Source: DAOUAM01 sp034433305 (GTDB taxonomy: Bacteria; Chloroflexota; Dehalococcoidia; Lucifugimonadales; DAOUAM01). Taken from it: a stretch of 48,569 nucleotides of DNA. The notes beneath the pieces were generated by a model. The model did not search any database and was not told the origin of the DNA. It worked only from the letters and a program-made list of their open reading frames with translations. The translations under genes and the position numbers were made by a program. The DNA lies in the NCBI GenBank assembly GCA_034433305.1, contig DAOUAM010000057.1:1-48569 (forward strand), read 5' to 3'. Below are positions 42,181 through 48,569 of the stretch, in pieces (positions within the stretch are counted from its first letter, which is position 1; each line of letters begins with the position of its first letter).

Positions 42181-42747
42181 ATGGTCACACAGCTAGAGAA
42201 GAAGGCCCCTCTGGCCCAGCGGAGCACCTACCTCAAGCACCTGCCAGCCATCTACTCGGAAAGCGACTTCATGGGGCGCTTCCTCATGGTGTTCGAGAGT
42301 ATCCTCGGCCCCATCGAGGAGATGCTGGACAATATCGCCTGCTACTTCGACCCCCTGACGACGCCAGAGGAGCTCCTGCCCTGGCTGGCGTCCTGGGTAA
42401 ACCTGGTGCTGGACGAGAGCTGGCCCATGGAGAGGCGCCGCGACCTGGTGCGCTCGGCGGTGTCGCTGTACCGCTGGCGTGGCACCCGGCGCGGCCTGGC
42501 CGAGTACCTGCGGATATACACCGGCGTCGAGCCGAAAATAGTCGAGTGCTTCGGCGGCATACGGCTCAGCCCCAACTCGCGCCTGGGCTGGAACACAGTC
42601 CTCGGCTCCGGGGTACACCACACCTTCAGCGTCACGCTGGAGGTGGCCGACCCGGCCTTGCTCAACGTGGCCCATCTCAAGGCCATCATCGAGGCGGAGA
42701 AGCCCGCCCACTCGGCCTATGTGCTGGAACTGTTGAAGAGGCCCTAG
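42181..42747 (+). CDS. Phage tail protein I-like wedge protein (Afp12-like, gp7-like)
   Basis: 188 residues from ATG 42181 (AGGTGAG upstream; an in-frame GTG at 42172 is less likely). STYLKHLPAIYSESDFMGRF, then FESILGPIEEMLDNIACYFD, PEELLPWLASWVNLVLDESW and YRWRGTRRGLAEYLRIYTG match the tail protein I family of contractile particles. It pairs with the J-like protein to make the baseplate wedge. This is the last canonical structural gene of the operon. A palindromic repeat lies immediately after it. Confidence 0.92.
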   Translation: MVTQLEKKAPLAQRSTYLKHLPAIYSESDFMGRFLMVFESILGPIEEMLDNIACYFDPLTTPEELLPWLASWVNLVLDESWPMERRRDLVRSAVSLYRWRGTRRGLAEYLRIYTGVEPKIVECFGGIRLSPNSRLGWNTVLGSGVHHTFSVTLEVADPALLNVAHLKAIIEAEKPAHSAYVLELLKRP

Positions 42748-42788
42748 CCTGGCCTGATGACAATTTTCCATGACGAGACGGTAAAACT

Positions 42789-42847
42789 GTAGGGGCAACC
42801 CTTGTGGTTGCCCAGGGCCAGGGCAGGCACAAGGCCTGCCCCTACAA
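42789..42847. repeat. Palindromic intergenic repeat made of two similar hairpins
   Basis: Two short hairpins lie side by side: GGGCAACC-CTTGT-GGTTGCCC and GGGCAGGC-ACAAG-GCCTGCCC, each with an 8-bp perfect stem. The whole element is also an imperfect palindrome, since TGTAGGGGCA at the left is the reverse complement of TGCCCCTACA at the right. This form is typical of REP/MITE-like intergenic repeats that occur in many copies per genome. No other copy is in this window. Confidence 0.65.
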
Positions 42848-42939
42848 GACGGCCTTCTGCTTGTATTGTCTTCAAGCAGAATTGGCAAGATTATGAATCC
42901 ACCTGGAGGAGCGGCCTGGATGGCCGCTGGAGGTGCCCA

Positions 42940-44094
42940 ATGCCTATGGATGATTTCCTGAAGAAGCCGCTCAGCCGGCTCATCCCTCACGAGGGGCTTG
43001 TCATAGACGTCGCCACCTGGAACGCCGCCCACGACTACCATGCTCTGAGTCAGCGCCTGCACGTCATGTCCATGCACAGCGCCGGCGTGGTCACGGGCCT
43101 GGAAGTGGTGGCCTGGGACCCTCCCGACAACTCGGTGGTCATAAACCCGGGCGTCGCCGTGGACCCGGAGGGGCGCGTCATTATCGTGGGCCAGCCCCAG
43201 CACTTCCAGCTTCAGGTCGCGGACGCCGGCGTACACTACCTGGTCCTTCAGTACCGGGAAGTGGCCGCCGACGCCTCTCACGCGCTGGCCGACGGGGACT
43301 CCCAGCGCCGGTTCGTGCTGGAGGCCTACCGGCTGGAGGAGCGGCGCCAGCTCCCCGATGAGCCTTACGTGGAGCTGGCGCGGGTGCAGGTGTCCGGCAG
43401 GGGCAGCCGCATTACCGAGGCGCGCGATCCCAGCAACCCCGGCCCCGACGAGATAGACCTCCGCTACCGCATGGCCGCCGGCACCCGCAAGCTGGGCCGG
43501 GTGCGCATAGGCATGGTGCCGCTGGAGATCACGGCCTCCAACCAGGTCCTCCACTCCGCCGGGGTCATGGGCCTGGTGCGGGCTATCAACAACACCACTG
43601 ACTACCAGGCCGAGTTCCGAGGCTCCGTCAACCTGAACCAGGAGATAGCCGACTGCGACCTGCTGCTCATGGCCGGGCAGCAGGAGTTCACCTTCGCCGA
43701 GGAGTGGCTCCTGGTGTTGAGGAAGTTCCTGGAGCGCGGCGGCGTTCTCCTGGGGGAGTCCTGCGGCGGCGGCACGGCCTTCAGGGAGTCCTTTGTGCAG
43801 CTTGTGGAGAAGCTCGGCAGGGGGCTTGCCCTGGTGGAGCGCGGCCACCCGCTCTTCACCGCGTACCACCTCTTCGCCCAGGCCCCTGAGGGCGCCGAAG
43901 GCCCCGCGCAGCTTGCCGCGTCCGACGACGTTGTCTACAGCAGCGGCGACTACGGCTGCCTGTGGGAAGGCGGCCGGCCCGACAAGCCGGCGTCCCGCGA
44001 GGCCATACGCTCGGCGCTGGAGCTGGGCACCAACCTGGGCATCTACGCCTCCCAGCGCGTCTACAACCGCTCCGTGCGGCTTTCGGCGCAGTAG
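42940..44094 (+). CDS. eCIS-associated protein with DUF4159-like C-terminus, candidate fibre or collar protein
   Basis: 384 residues from ATG 42940 (GGAGGTGCCCA upstream). The N-terminal ~130 residues (LIPHEGLVIDVATWNAAHDY, VMSMHSAGVVTGLEVVAWDP, VINPGVAVDPEGRVIIV) look like the baseplate-binding part of tail accessory or fibre proteins. Residues ~195-380 resemble DUF4159: ADCDLLLMAGQQEFTFAEEW, LLVLRKFLERGGVLLGESCG, and RGHPLFTAYHLF, a flavodoxin/GAT-like fold. It occupies the place where Afp13 fibres are found in other systems but lacks fibre repeats. It is flanked on both sides by palindromic repeats and separated from the operon by ~190 bases, so it may have its own expression. Function unproven. 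Confidence 0.7.
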   Translation: MPMDDFLKKPLSRLIPHEGLVIDVATWNAAHDYHALSQRLHVMSMHSAGVVTGLEVVAWDPPDNSVVINPGVAVDPEGRVIIVGQPQHFQLQVADAGVHYLVLQYREVAADASHALADGDSQRRFVLEAYRLEERRQLPDEPYVELARVQVSGRGSRITEARDPSNPGPDEIDLRYRMAAGTRKLGRVRIGMVPLEITASNQVLHSAGVMGLVRAINNTTDYQAEFRGSVNLNQEIADCDLLLMAGQQEFTFAEEWLLVLRKFLERGGVLLGESCGGGTAFRESFVQLVEKLGRGLALVERGHPLFTAYHLFAQAPEGAEGPAQLAASDDVVYSSGDYGCLWEGGRPDKPASREAIRSALELGTNLGIYASQRVYNRSVRLSAQ

Positions 44095-44477
44095 AGGTAT
44101 CTGAATGAGTTGGGCGGTGTAGATTCCACCTGTTTCTCGTAACGAAAGTCAGAACAGGCCCTTCCCACAGTCACCCTGAGCGCAGCTAAGCGGAGCGAGG
44201 GGTCTAAGAGAGTGTTTCCTGAGAGGGTATGTCCGAAGTCAGGTCTTACCCCTTACCAGGGGACGTGATGCCCATTGGCGCCGCACCGGTGGTGAGGCGA
44301 GGCCTGCCCCCTCTCTAGCTCTCCCCCAGAGGGGGCGAGGACTGTCCCTTCCCCCACTGGGGAAAGGCTAGGAAGGGGGCAGGGTACCCCAGCGAAACAC
44401 AAAAGTCCGTATCAACCGTGGCTGCCTGCTCAGGTAGCGAAGGTCGCTACTGGTCGTACGCCCATGTACACATAGCC
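44095..44477. other. Gene-free region rich in palindromic repeats
   Basis: About 380 bases between convergent genes. It holds a stretch CACCCTGAGCGCAGCTAAGC, a sequence style I know from dispersed intergenic repeats of Chloroflexota-like genomes, the cloverleaf palindrome at 44303-44383, and a small perfect hairpin GTAGCGA-AGG-TCGCTAC (44434-44450) that could end the minus-strand nucleotidyltransferase transcript. No open frame here looks coding. Confidence 0.5.
44303..44383. repeat. Cloverleaf-like palindromic repeat (outer 17-bp stem, two inner hairpins)
   Basis: The outer arms CCTGCCCCCTCTCTAGC and GCTAGGAAGGGGGCAGG pair with two mismatches. Inside are two G/C-rich hairpins, CTCCCCCAGAGGGGGCGAG and CCTTCCCCCACTGGGGAAAGG (each with small bulges). 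The three-stem form suggests a mobile or REP-like element folded as a three-way junction. It is different in sequence from the repeat at 42789-42847. Confidence 0.55.
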
Positions 44478-45005
44478 TCAGACTGGAGCACCCGGCCCCC
44501 TTCTCTGCAACTGCGGCGGCAGTCCAACGCCAAAGCGCTCTTTGAGCAGTTCCATGTCGCGGAAGTCTTTCTCTGTCGGCACGTAGCCCTGGGCATGGCA
44601 CAGCACCTGCGTTGAGGGTGACAGGCAGCGCACGCTCATACCGCCGACCACCCCGTGGCCGGTGAACCCCTCGGCCGGAAATATCCAGTCACCGCCATTC
44701 TGCATGCGGTACACTCCGTTGCCGGCCTCGTCAAAGGTGATGGCGTGGACATCTACCTCCAGTCCCGCGCCATTGGCGAGGACGAAAGAGTTGGGCGGCT
44801 GGCCTTCCCTGACTGCGAACCCTCTTGCTCCAAGGAGCGATATGAGCCTGGGCACGTCCGCGACCGAAAGGACAATGTCAACATCCTTGTGCGTCCGGGT
44901 CTGCGTCTGTAGAAGCGCGTCAACGCCCCAGCCCCCGTCAAGCCACACTGTGATCCCGGCGCTCTCAAACAACTGGAGCAACTGGACCAGCGCAGCGGAT
45001 GTCAT
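44478..45005 (-). CDS. LinA/AadB-like nucleotidyltransferase
   Basis: 175 residues if the ATG at 45003-45005 is used; a TTG six codons earlier is in frame. The sequence ITVWLDGGWGVDALLQTQTR, then THKDVDIVL and GLEVDVHAITFDEAG, has the G-G-W-G-V-D-A-L signature and the paired acidic residues of the small lincosamide/aminoglycoside nucleotidyltransferase family. These enzymes move an AMP group onto a hydroxyl of a small molecule. The C-terminus keeps VRCLSPSTQVLCHAQGYVPT and EKDFRDMELLKERFG. Distant chromosomal members are common and do not by themselves show drug resistance. It has no evident link to the eCIS genes on either side. Confidence 0.88.
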   Translation of the reverse strand: MTSAALVQLLQLFESAGITVWLDGGWGVDALLQTQTRTHKDVDIVLSVADVPRLISLLGARGFAVREGQPPNSFVLANGAGLEVDVHAITFDEAGNGVYRMQNGGDWIFPAEGFTGHGVVGGMSVRCLSPSTQVLCHAQGYVPTEKDFRDMELLKERFGVGLPPQLQRRGPGAPV

Positions 45006-45080
45006 CTCGGGTCGTGTTTCCAATGGCTTTTCAACTTCTGGCCTGCGACATCCCTGGCCGCGAAAGGAAGCTTGCCCGCC

Positions 45081-46793
45081 CTACAGCTCGTACTCCACGC
45101 GCGGAGGGTAGACGGTGAGGATGCCAGGAACGGAGGCGGTGAAGGTCAGGGGGACGGACACGGTGGCCGTGGTCGCCTGGCTGGCGAGGTAGGCGCTCAG
45201 GGCAGAGGCCAGGTCGGTCACCCGCGTGTCGGGCTGGCCGTCCTGCGGCGGAGCGCCGGGCGTGACGGCCTGCCCGCCGACCAGCATGGCGAAGGCCACC
45301 TGGCCCTGTACCTGCTTGCCTCGGGCGAGGAAGCTGTAGAGGGCCTGCTGCCCGTTCAGGACGCCAAGCTCTCCGCCGATTTCGCCCTTGCTGGTCGCCT
45401 CCATGAGCCTGACCGGCGCGCTTCCGGCGGCGGTGAGCCACAGGGCTTGCCCTCTGGTGGGCCTGACCAGGAGCCAGTGGGGCTGAGAGGGCAGCACCAC
45501 CGGGCCGGGGAACAGCAGCGTGGCCCACCTGGGCGCGCCGGCCTGCTCCAGTAGGACCGTCCCTTCCGCCAGCGCCTTGCCCGATGGCCGGCCCCGCCAG
45601 TCCTCTTGCAGCGCCACCCGGACCTCAGTGTCACCCACCAGCGCCATCAGGGCCAGGGCCACGCCGCTGGCTGAGGTAGCCTGGGGAGGCACCACTTCTT
45701 GGGCCGCCCACCGGCCTGGGCCGGTGTGGACGCCGCTCTTCTCGGCGGGGATGCCGCTGGATGGGGCGCCGCCGTCAGTCGCGGGCACGCGGTCGCGGCG
45801 GAAGCTCTCGGTTGTCCTGAGGGCCGCCGAGACTATGGTGGCGTCGCCGGGCAGCGCCAGCGTTACGGACTGGCTGGAGGCGACGTCGCCGGGGAACCGC
45901 AGCACCTGCTTTTCCGCGCCGTCGGGGAAGGACTCCTGCACCAGGCGATAGCCGACGCCCAAGCTGGTGACCTGGAGCCTGCACGGCGCGTCCGACTCGA
46001 TGGTCAGGGCCACGTCAACCTGGGCGGGCAGCTTCGTCACGGCGCCCTCGCCGGCCTGCTCCTGCAGGCCCGCCGCCAGGTCGTCCAGGTGGCGCTGGAG
46101 CGCATCGGCCAGGGCCGCGCCGGCGTTTACCTCGCCCTGGGATGCCGGCTGCGCCCTGCCGATTTCGCCCGCCGCCTGCCAGAAGAACACGCTGGCCGAA
46201 AGGTCTTCCGGCCGGGCGATGCCGAGCCGGGGGCCTGTGGGGAAGCCACGCACCATGACCTCGGTGACCTGGGTGGTGCTCAGCGCCGCGTTGCCGCCAC
46301 CGGGCGCCTTCAGCCGGATGGCGAAGCGGGCATCGGTGAAGTCCTGGGCGAAGGCAGCCAGGCCGCCAGATACGCCGGCGCTGACCGTGGGGCCGCTGGC
46401 CAGTCTGGTGCCGTCCAGGCGGTATAGCTCCACCGAGTAGCCGCTTCCCGGGACGACGCTGGAGGCCAGCCTGACCTGGCGCACCTGCCTGGGCGCGTCC
46501 AGTTGCACTATGACCGCCGTGCCGCCCTCGGCGGAGGAGCGGGACGCCGTCAGCGATGGCTCGCTGGGCGCCAGGGCGTCGTAGTCCAGGGGCAGGAAGC
46601 TGGCCTGCAATGACGTGCTGGCGGCGTCCATGGCTAGCCTGTCAGCCTGTCCTCCGGTGGCAAGGCGGAGGTACAGCACTCGGCGGAAGAAGCGCAGCGG
46701 CGGCGTGGTGGTGACGGGCGACAGCACCTGCCATGTCTGCGCGGCCGGCAGCAGTGTGCCACCCTGGCTTGTGGAAACGGCGGCGATGTCCAT
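45081..46793 (-). CDS. Unrecognised beta-rich protein next to the eCIS operon
   Basis: 570 residues, no signal peptide or membrane segment. It appears to consist of several beta-sandwich domains joined by Ala/Gly-rich linkers: residues ~90-190 (AVIVQLDAPRQVRQVRLASS), ~240-335 (VDVALTIESDAPCRLQVTSL), ~375-455, and a C-terminal domain ending in SVPGILTVYPPRVEYEL. It starts 8 bases after the stop of the coiled-coil gene upstream, so the two form an operon pointing towards the eCIS operon. The lack of export signals and the position suggest a particle-associated protein (fibre, cap or cargo). That is only an inference, and no family is recognised. Confidence 0.65.
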   Translation of the reverse strand: MDIAAVSTSQGGTLLPAAQTWQVLSPVTTTPPLRFFRRVLYLRLATGGQADRLAMDAASTSLQASFLPLDYDALAPSEPSLTASRSSAEGGTAVIVQLDAPRQVRQVRLASSVVPGSGYSVELYRLDGTRLASGPTVSAGVSGGLAAFAQDFTDARFAIRLKAPGGGNAALSTTQVTEVMVRGFPTGPRLGIARPEDLSASVFFWQAAGEIGRAQPASQGEVNAGAALADALQRHLDDLAAGLQEQAGEGAVTKLPAQVDVALTIESDAPCRLQVTSLGVGYRLVQESFPDGAEKQVLRFPGDVASSQSVTLALPGDATIVSAALRTTESFRRDRVPATDGGAPSSGIPAEKSGVHTGPGRWAAQEVVPPQATSASGVALALMALVGDTEVRVALQEDWRGRPSGKALAEGTVLLEQAGAPRWATLLFPGPVVLPSQPHWLLVRPTRGQALWLTAAGSAPVRLMEATSKGEIGGELGVLNGQQALYSFLARGKQVQGQVAFAMLVGGQAVTPGAPPQDGQPDTRVTDLASALSAYLASQATTATVSVPLTFTASVPGILTVYPPRVEYEL

Positions 46794-46801
46794 GGTCGTG
46801 G

Positions 46802-48499
46802 CTACGGCCCCCCTCCTGGCAGCGTGCCGGTGGCCCGGAACAGGTCCACCCGCGTGGACAGGACGTTGTTCCCCAGCCGGGCGACGGAGCCTTCCAGTCC
46901 TACTACCCTCTCGGACAGCCTGGTGGAGTCGCCTTCCAGCGTGGCCAGACGAGTGTTGAAGCTGGCGACGTCGGCCCCTATGGTGCGATTGGTGTCCTCC
47001 AGGGTCACGAGGCGTGTGTCCAGGCCCCGCATGTCGTTCTGAAGGGTCGTGGACACGTTCTCCAGCGTGCCCAGGCGGCTGTCGAAGGTGTCCAGCCTGG
47101 TAGTGACCTCGGCCTCGAGGCGCGTCTCCAGTTGTCCCACTCTGTCCGACAGGCTGCCTATGCCCGCCACGTCAATCTGGGCAATCCTGGAGTCCAACTC
47201 CTGGCGCAGGTCTGCCCGCGTCTGGCTGAGGCCGCCCAGGACGACGAGGCCTCCAGCGCTGGCGACGGCGCTGCTGGCTACCTCCAGGCCGGGGAACATG
47301 GCAAGCCTGGTCTGCACCGGCAGGTCCTCCATGCCCTTGCTCACGAAGTCCTGAATGACCGTCTCGGCCACCTTCTGGCCCACGTACTGGCCCACCAGGC
47401 CGCGCTGCCGGGATACGTAGTCGTGTACCCGGCCATAGACCCTGTTCAACAGGGTGCCAGCCTCTTCGGCGCGCCGTTTGAGGCCCTGGATTTCGCCGCC
47501 CAGGGTGCTCTCGGAGCGGGACAGGGCCAGGTAGGTCTCCAGCCACGGCCCCAGCCAGTCCTTGAAGCGCAGGCTAAGGGCCGCCGCGGCCTGCACCGAG
47601 CCGTCCGGGGCGTCGCCGTGCCCGTCGTCCAGCACGTAGGCCACTACCGTGGAGTCGAAGTAGCTCCACTCCTTCAGGAAGTCACGGGAGTTGATGGTAT
47701 CGGCGATGTGCTGGCGGAAGTCGCGGAAGTAGATGTCCACGGCGCGGCGGAAGTGCAGGTTGGACTCCCAGGCGTACTGCCGCGCCATGGCCTGTAGCCC
47801 GGCCTGAGTGTCCCTGGGGGTCGCTGCCTGGGCGTCCAGCAGGCGTAGCATGGACTCCACGGCCTGCTGCTGGGAGTCCCACAGGTCCTCGGACGTGGGA
47901 GGCAGCAGCACCAGGCGCACCGTGCCGTCCAGGCCGGTGCGGGCCGTGATGGACTGTCCCTGCCGGGTGCCGTAGCCCGTGGCGATGGCCAGCCTGCCCC
48001 AGGAAGCCACCAGCGTTAGCGGGGCGTCCACCCTGGGCGTTTCGCCCCGGCTGTCGGTCACCCTGGCCATGATGGTCACGGGCTGGCCCAGGAAGGGCTG
48101 CTGCTGGAGCGGCCTGAGGGTCACGCGGTCGCGCTGCTGGGTGGCAGACCTGAGGGCCTCCACCTCGCGGCGCAGCGCCCGGACCTCCTCCATAAGCTCC
48201 GACAGGGTATCGCCCGGCCTCACCGGGGCCGCCGCGCCGGTCAGCGCTCGCACTATCTCCGTGAAGCGCTCCGGGCCAATGAGGGGCACGTCGGCCACCT
48301 GCTGGAGGCTGGTGAAGCTGCCCAGTTGGCGGCGCCTGTCCAGAATGCGCCGTGCCAGCCGCAGGCCAATGTCCAACTCCCCGGGGAACTCGATGGCGCT
48401 GGCTATCTCCTCCGGCGTGGTGGCTGCGTTCAGGAAGTCCAGCACCCGCCTAGCGTCGGATGGGCTTACCTCTTCGGGCCTGATAAATGGCTGCGTCAT
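46802..48499 (-). CDS. Helix-hairpin-helix and coiled-coil protein, possible tape-measure or fibre-like protein
   Basis: 565 residues. Residues ~1-90 look like a helix-hairpin-helix pair (LDFLNAATTPEEIASAIEFP, ILDRRRQLGSFTSLQQVADV, IGPERFTEIVRALTG), of the kind seen in ComEA/GspK-like proteins. A short coiled coil (~97-120) is followed by a beta domain (~125-190, VTIMARVTDSRGETPRVDAP), a mixed helical part (~200-400), a hydrophobic Ala/Gly patch (VASSAVASAGGLVVLGGLS, ~405-425) and then ~120 residues of regular heptads (LDTRLVTLEDTNRTIGADVA, FNTRLATLEGDSTRLSERVV). Such a long trimer-type coiled coil suits a tail fibre or tape measure. No export signal. GAGG lies before the ATG. No named family recognised. 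Confidence 0.65.
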   Translation of the reverse strand: MTQPFIRPEEVSPSDARRVLDFLNAATTPEEIASAIEFPGELDIGLRLARRILDRRRQLGSFTSLQQVADVPLIGPERFTEIVRALTGAAAPVRPGDTLSELMEEVRALRREVEALRSATQQRDRVTLRPLQQQPFLGQPVTIMARVTDSRGETPRVDAPLTLVASWGRLAIATGYGTRQGQSITARTGLDGTVRLVLLPPTSEDLWDSQQQAVESMLRLLDAQAATPRDTQAGLQAMARQYAWESNLHFRRAVDIYFRDFRQHIADTINSRDFLKEWSYFDSTVVAYVLDDGHGDAPDGSVQAAAALSLRFKDWLGPWLETYLALSRSESTLGGEIQGLKRRAEEAGTLLNRVYGRVHDYVSRQRGLVGQYVGQKVAETVIQDFVSKGMEDLPVQTRLAMFPGLEVASSAVASAGGLVVLGGLSQTRADLRQELDSRIAQIDVAGIGSLSDRVGQLETRLEAEVTTRLDTFDSRLGTLENVSTTLQNDMRGLDTRLVTLEDTNRTIGADVASFNTRLATLEGDSTRLSERVVGLEGSVARLGNNVLSTRVDLFRATGTLPGGGP

Positions 48500-48518
48500 G
48501 GTACGCCTCGCTGGGGGT

Positions 48519-48557
48519 AGCTGAAAGCGGTCAGCTATCAGCCGTCAGCGGTCAGCG
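48519..48557. repeat. Short tandem GTCAGC-type repeat at the right edge
   Basis: GCGGTCAGC, then GCCGTCAGC and GCGGTCAGC, with related AGCTGA and CAGCTATCAGC units, form an imperfect tandem and inverted repeat upstream of the last minus-strand gene. Similar CTGA-rich noncoding repeats are common between genes. The window ends in a C-run shortly after, so assembly may have stopped in this repeat. Confidence 0.45.
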
Positions 48558-48569
48558 CCCCGCCCCCCC

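Noticed and set aside
29776..42747. Contractile locus considered as a prophage or type VI secretion system
   Set aside because: No capsid, terminase, portal or integrase genes and no TssJLM membrane complex or ClpV are present; the AAA+/DUF4255/LysM set is specific to eCIS.
42193..43869. 558-codon minus-strand open frame across the tail protein I gene and its neighbour
   Set aside because: It spans two well-supported plus-strand genes and an intergenic repeat; the translation has no domain.
44478..45005. Nucleotidyltransferase as an acquired antibiotic-resistance gene
   Set aside because: No integron, transposon or composition change surrounds it, and distant chromosomal members of this family are common; only the family can be claimed.

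Overview
This is a GC-rich bacterial window, cut at both ends, with about 30 protein genes and no rRNA, tRNA, CRISPR array or transposase that I can see. The organism is most likely a member of the Chloroflexota. That is an inference from a SARP/BTAD regulator heading a contractile-injection locus, giant CSLREA/beta-helix surface proteins, tandem universal stress proteins, and coding sequence that is GC-rich yet often uses AGG and ATA codons. No phylogenetic marker is present.

Layout. 1-2620 (minus strand): a partial multi-pass membrane protein, then a tandem family of small exported proteins sharing a W-x-G-[IL]-D motif, one of them cut off at that motif. 2947-4029 (minus): a two-domain universal stress protein. 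4686-18707 (plus): a 4673-residue surface protein made of PKD, cadherin-like, CSLREA/beta-helix, TolB-like propeller, BACON and DUF11 modules ending in a C-terminal membrane anchor, followed by an Ig-domain membrane protein. 20312-21037 (minus): a Crp/Fnr regulator with a perfect 16-bp palindrome just upstream. 21362-24604 (plus): a collagen-like lipoprotein with a duplicated domain, a small membrane protein, a GrdB-family protein interrupted by an in-frame UGA where relatives have cysteine (a probable selenoprotein with a SECIS-like hairpin), and a lipoprotein c-type cytochrome.

25149-44094 (plus) is an extracellular contractile injection system (eCIS, Afp/PVC/MAC-like). In order: SARP/BTAD regulator, terminator-like hairpin, small conserved protein, two-domain AAA+ ATPase (Afp15-like), DUF4255 terminator (Afp16-like), sheath, tube, a tail-assembly protein that appears to be joined to a DUF6760-like segment by -1 frameshifting, second tube protein, a 1255-residue disordered Arg/Pro/Ala-rich protein with six copies of a cationic helix motif, LysM tube protein (Afp7-like), VgrG-like hub/spike (Afp8-like), PAAR tip (Afp10-like), gp25-like (Afp9-like), baseplate J (Afp11-like), tail protein I (Afp12-like), and a protein with a DUF4159-like C-terminus. 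Two palindromic intergenic repeats flank this last gene. 44478-48499 (minus): a LinA-like nucleotidyltransferase and two large unrecognised proteins, one with a helix-hairpin-helix start and a long C-terminal coiled coil. No classical tape measure or toxin is recognisable; the 1255-residue and the coiled-coil proteins are the main candidates for missing functions.

The most notable items are the probable selenoprotein, the frameshift in the eCIS assembly gene, the helix-repeat protein in the eCIS operon, and the propeller inserted inside a CSLREA unit of the giant protein. All family names come from reading the translations and from memory of the families; no database search was run.
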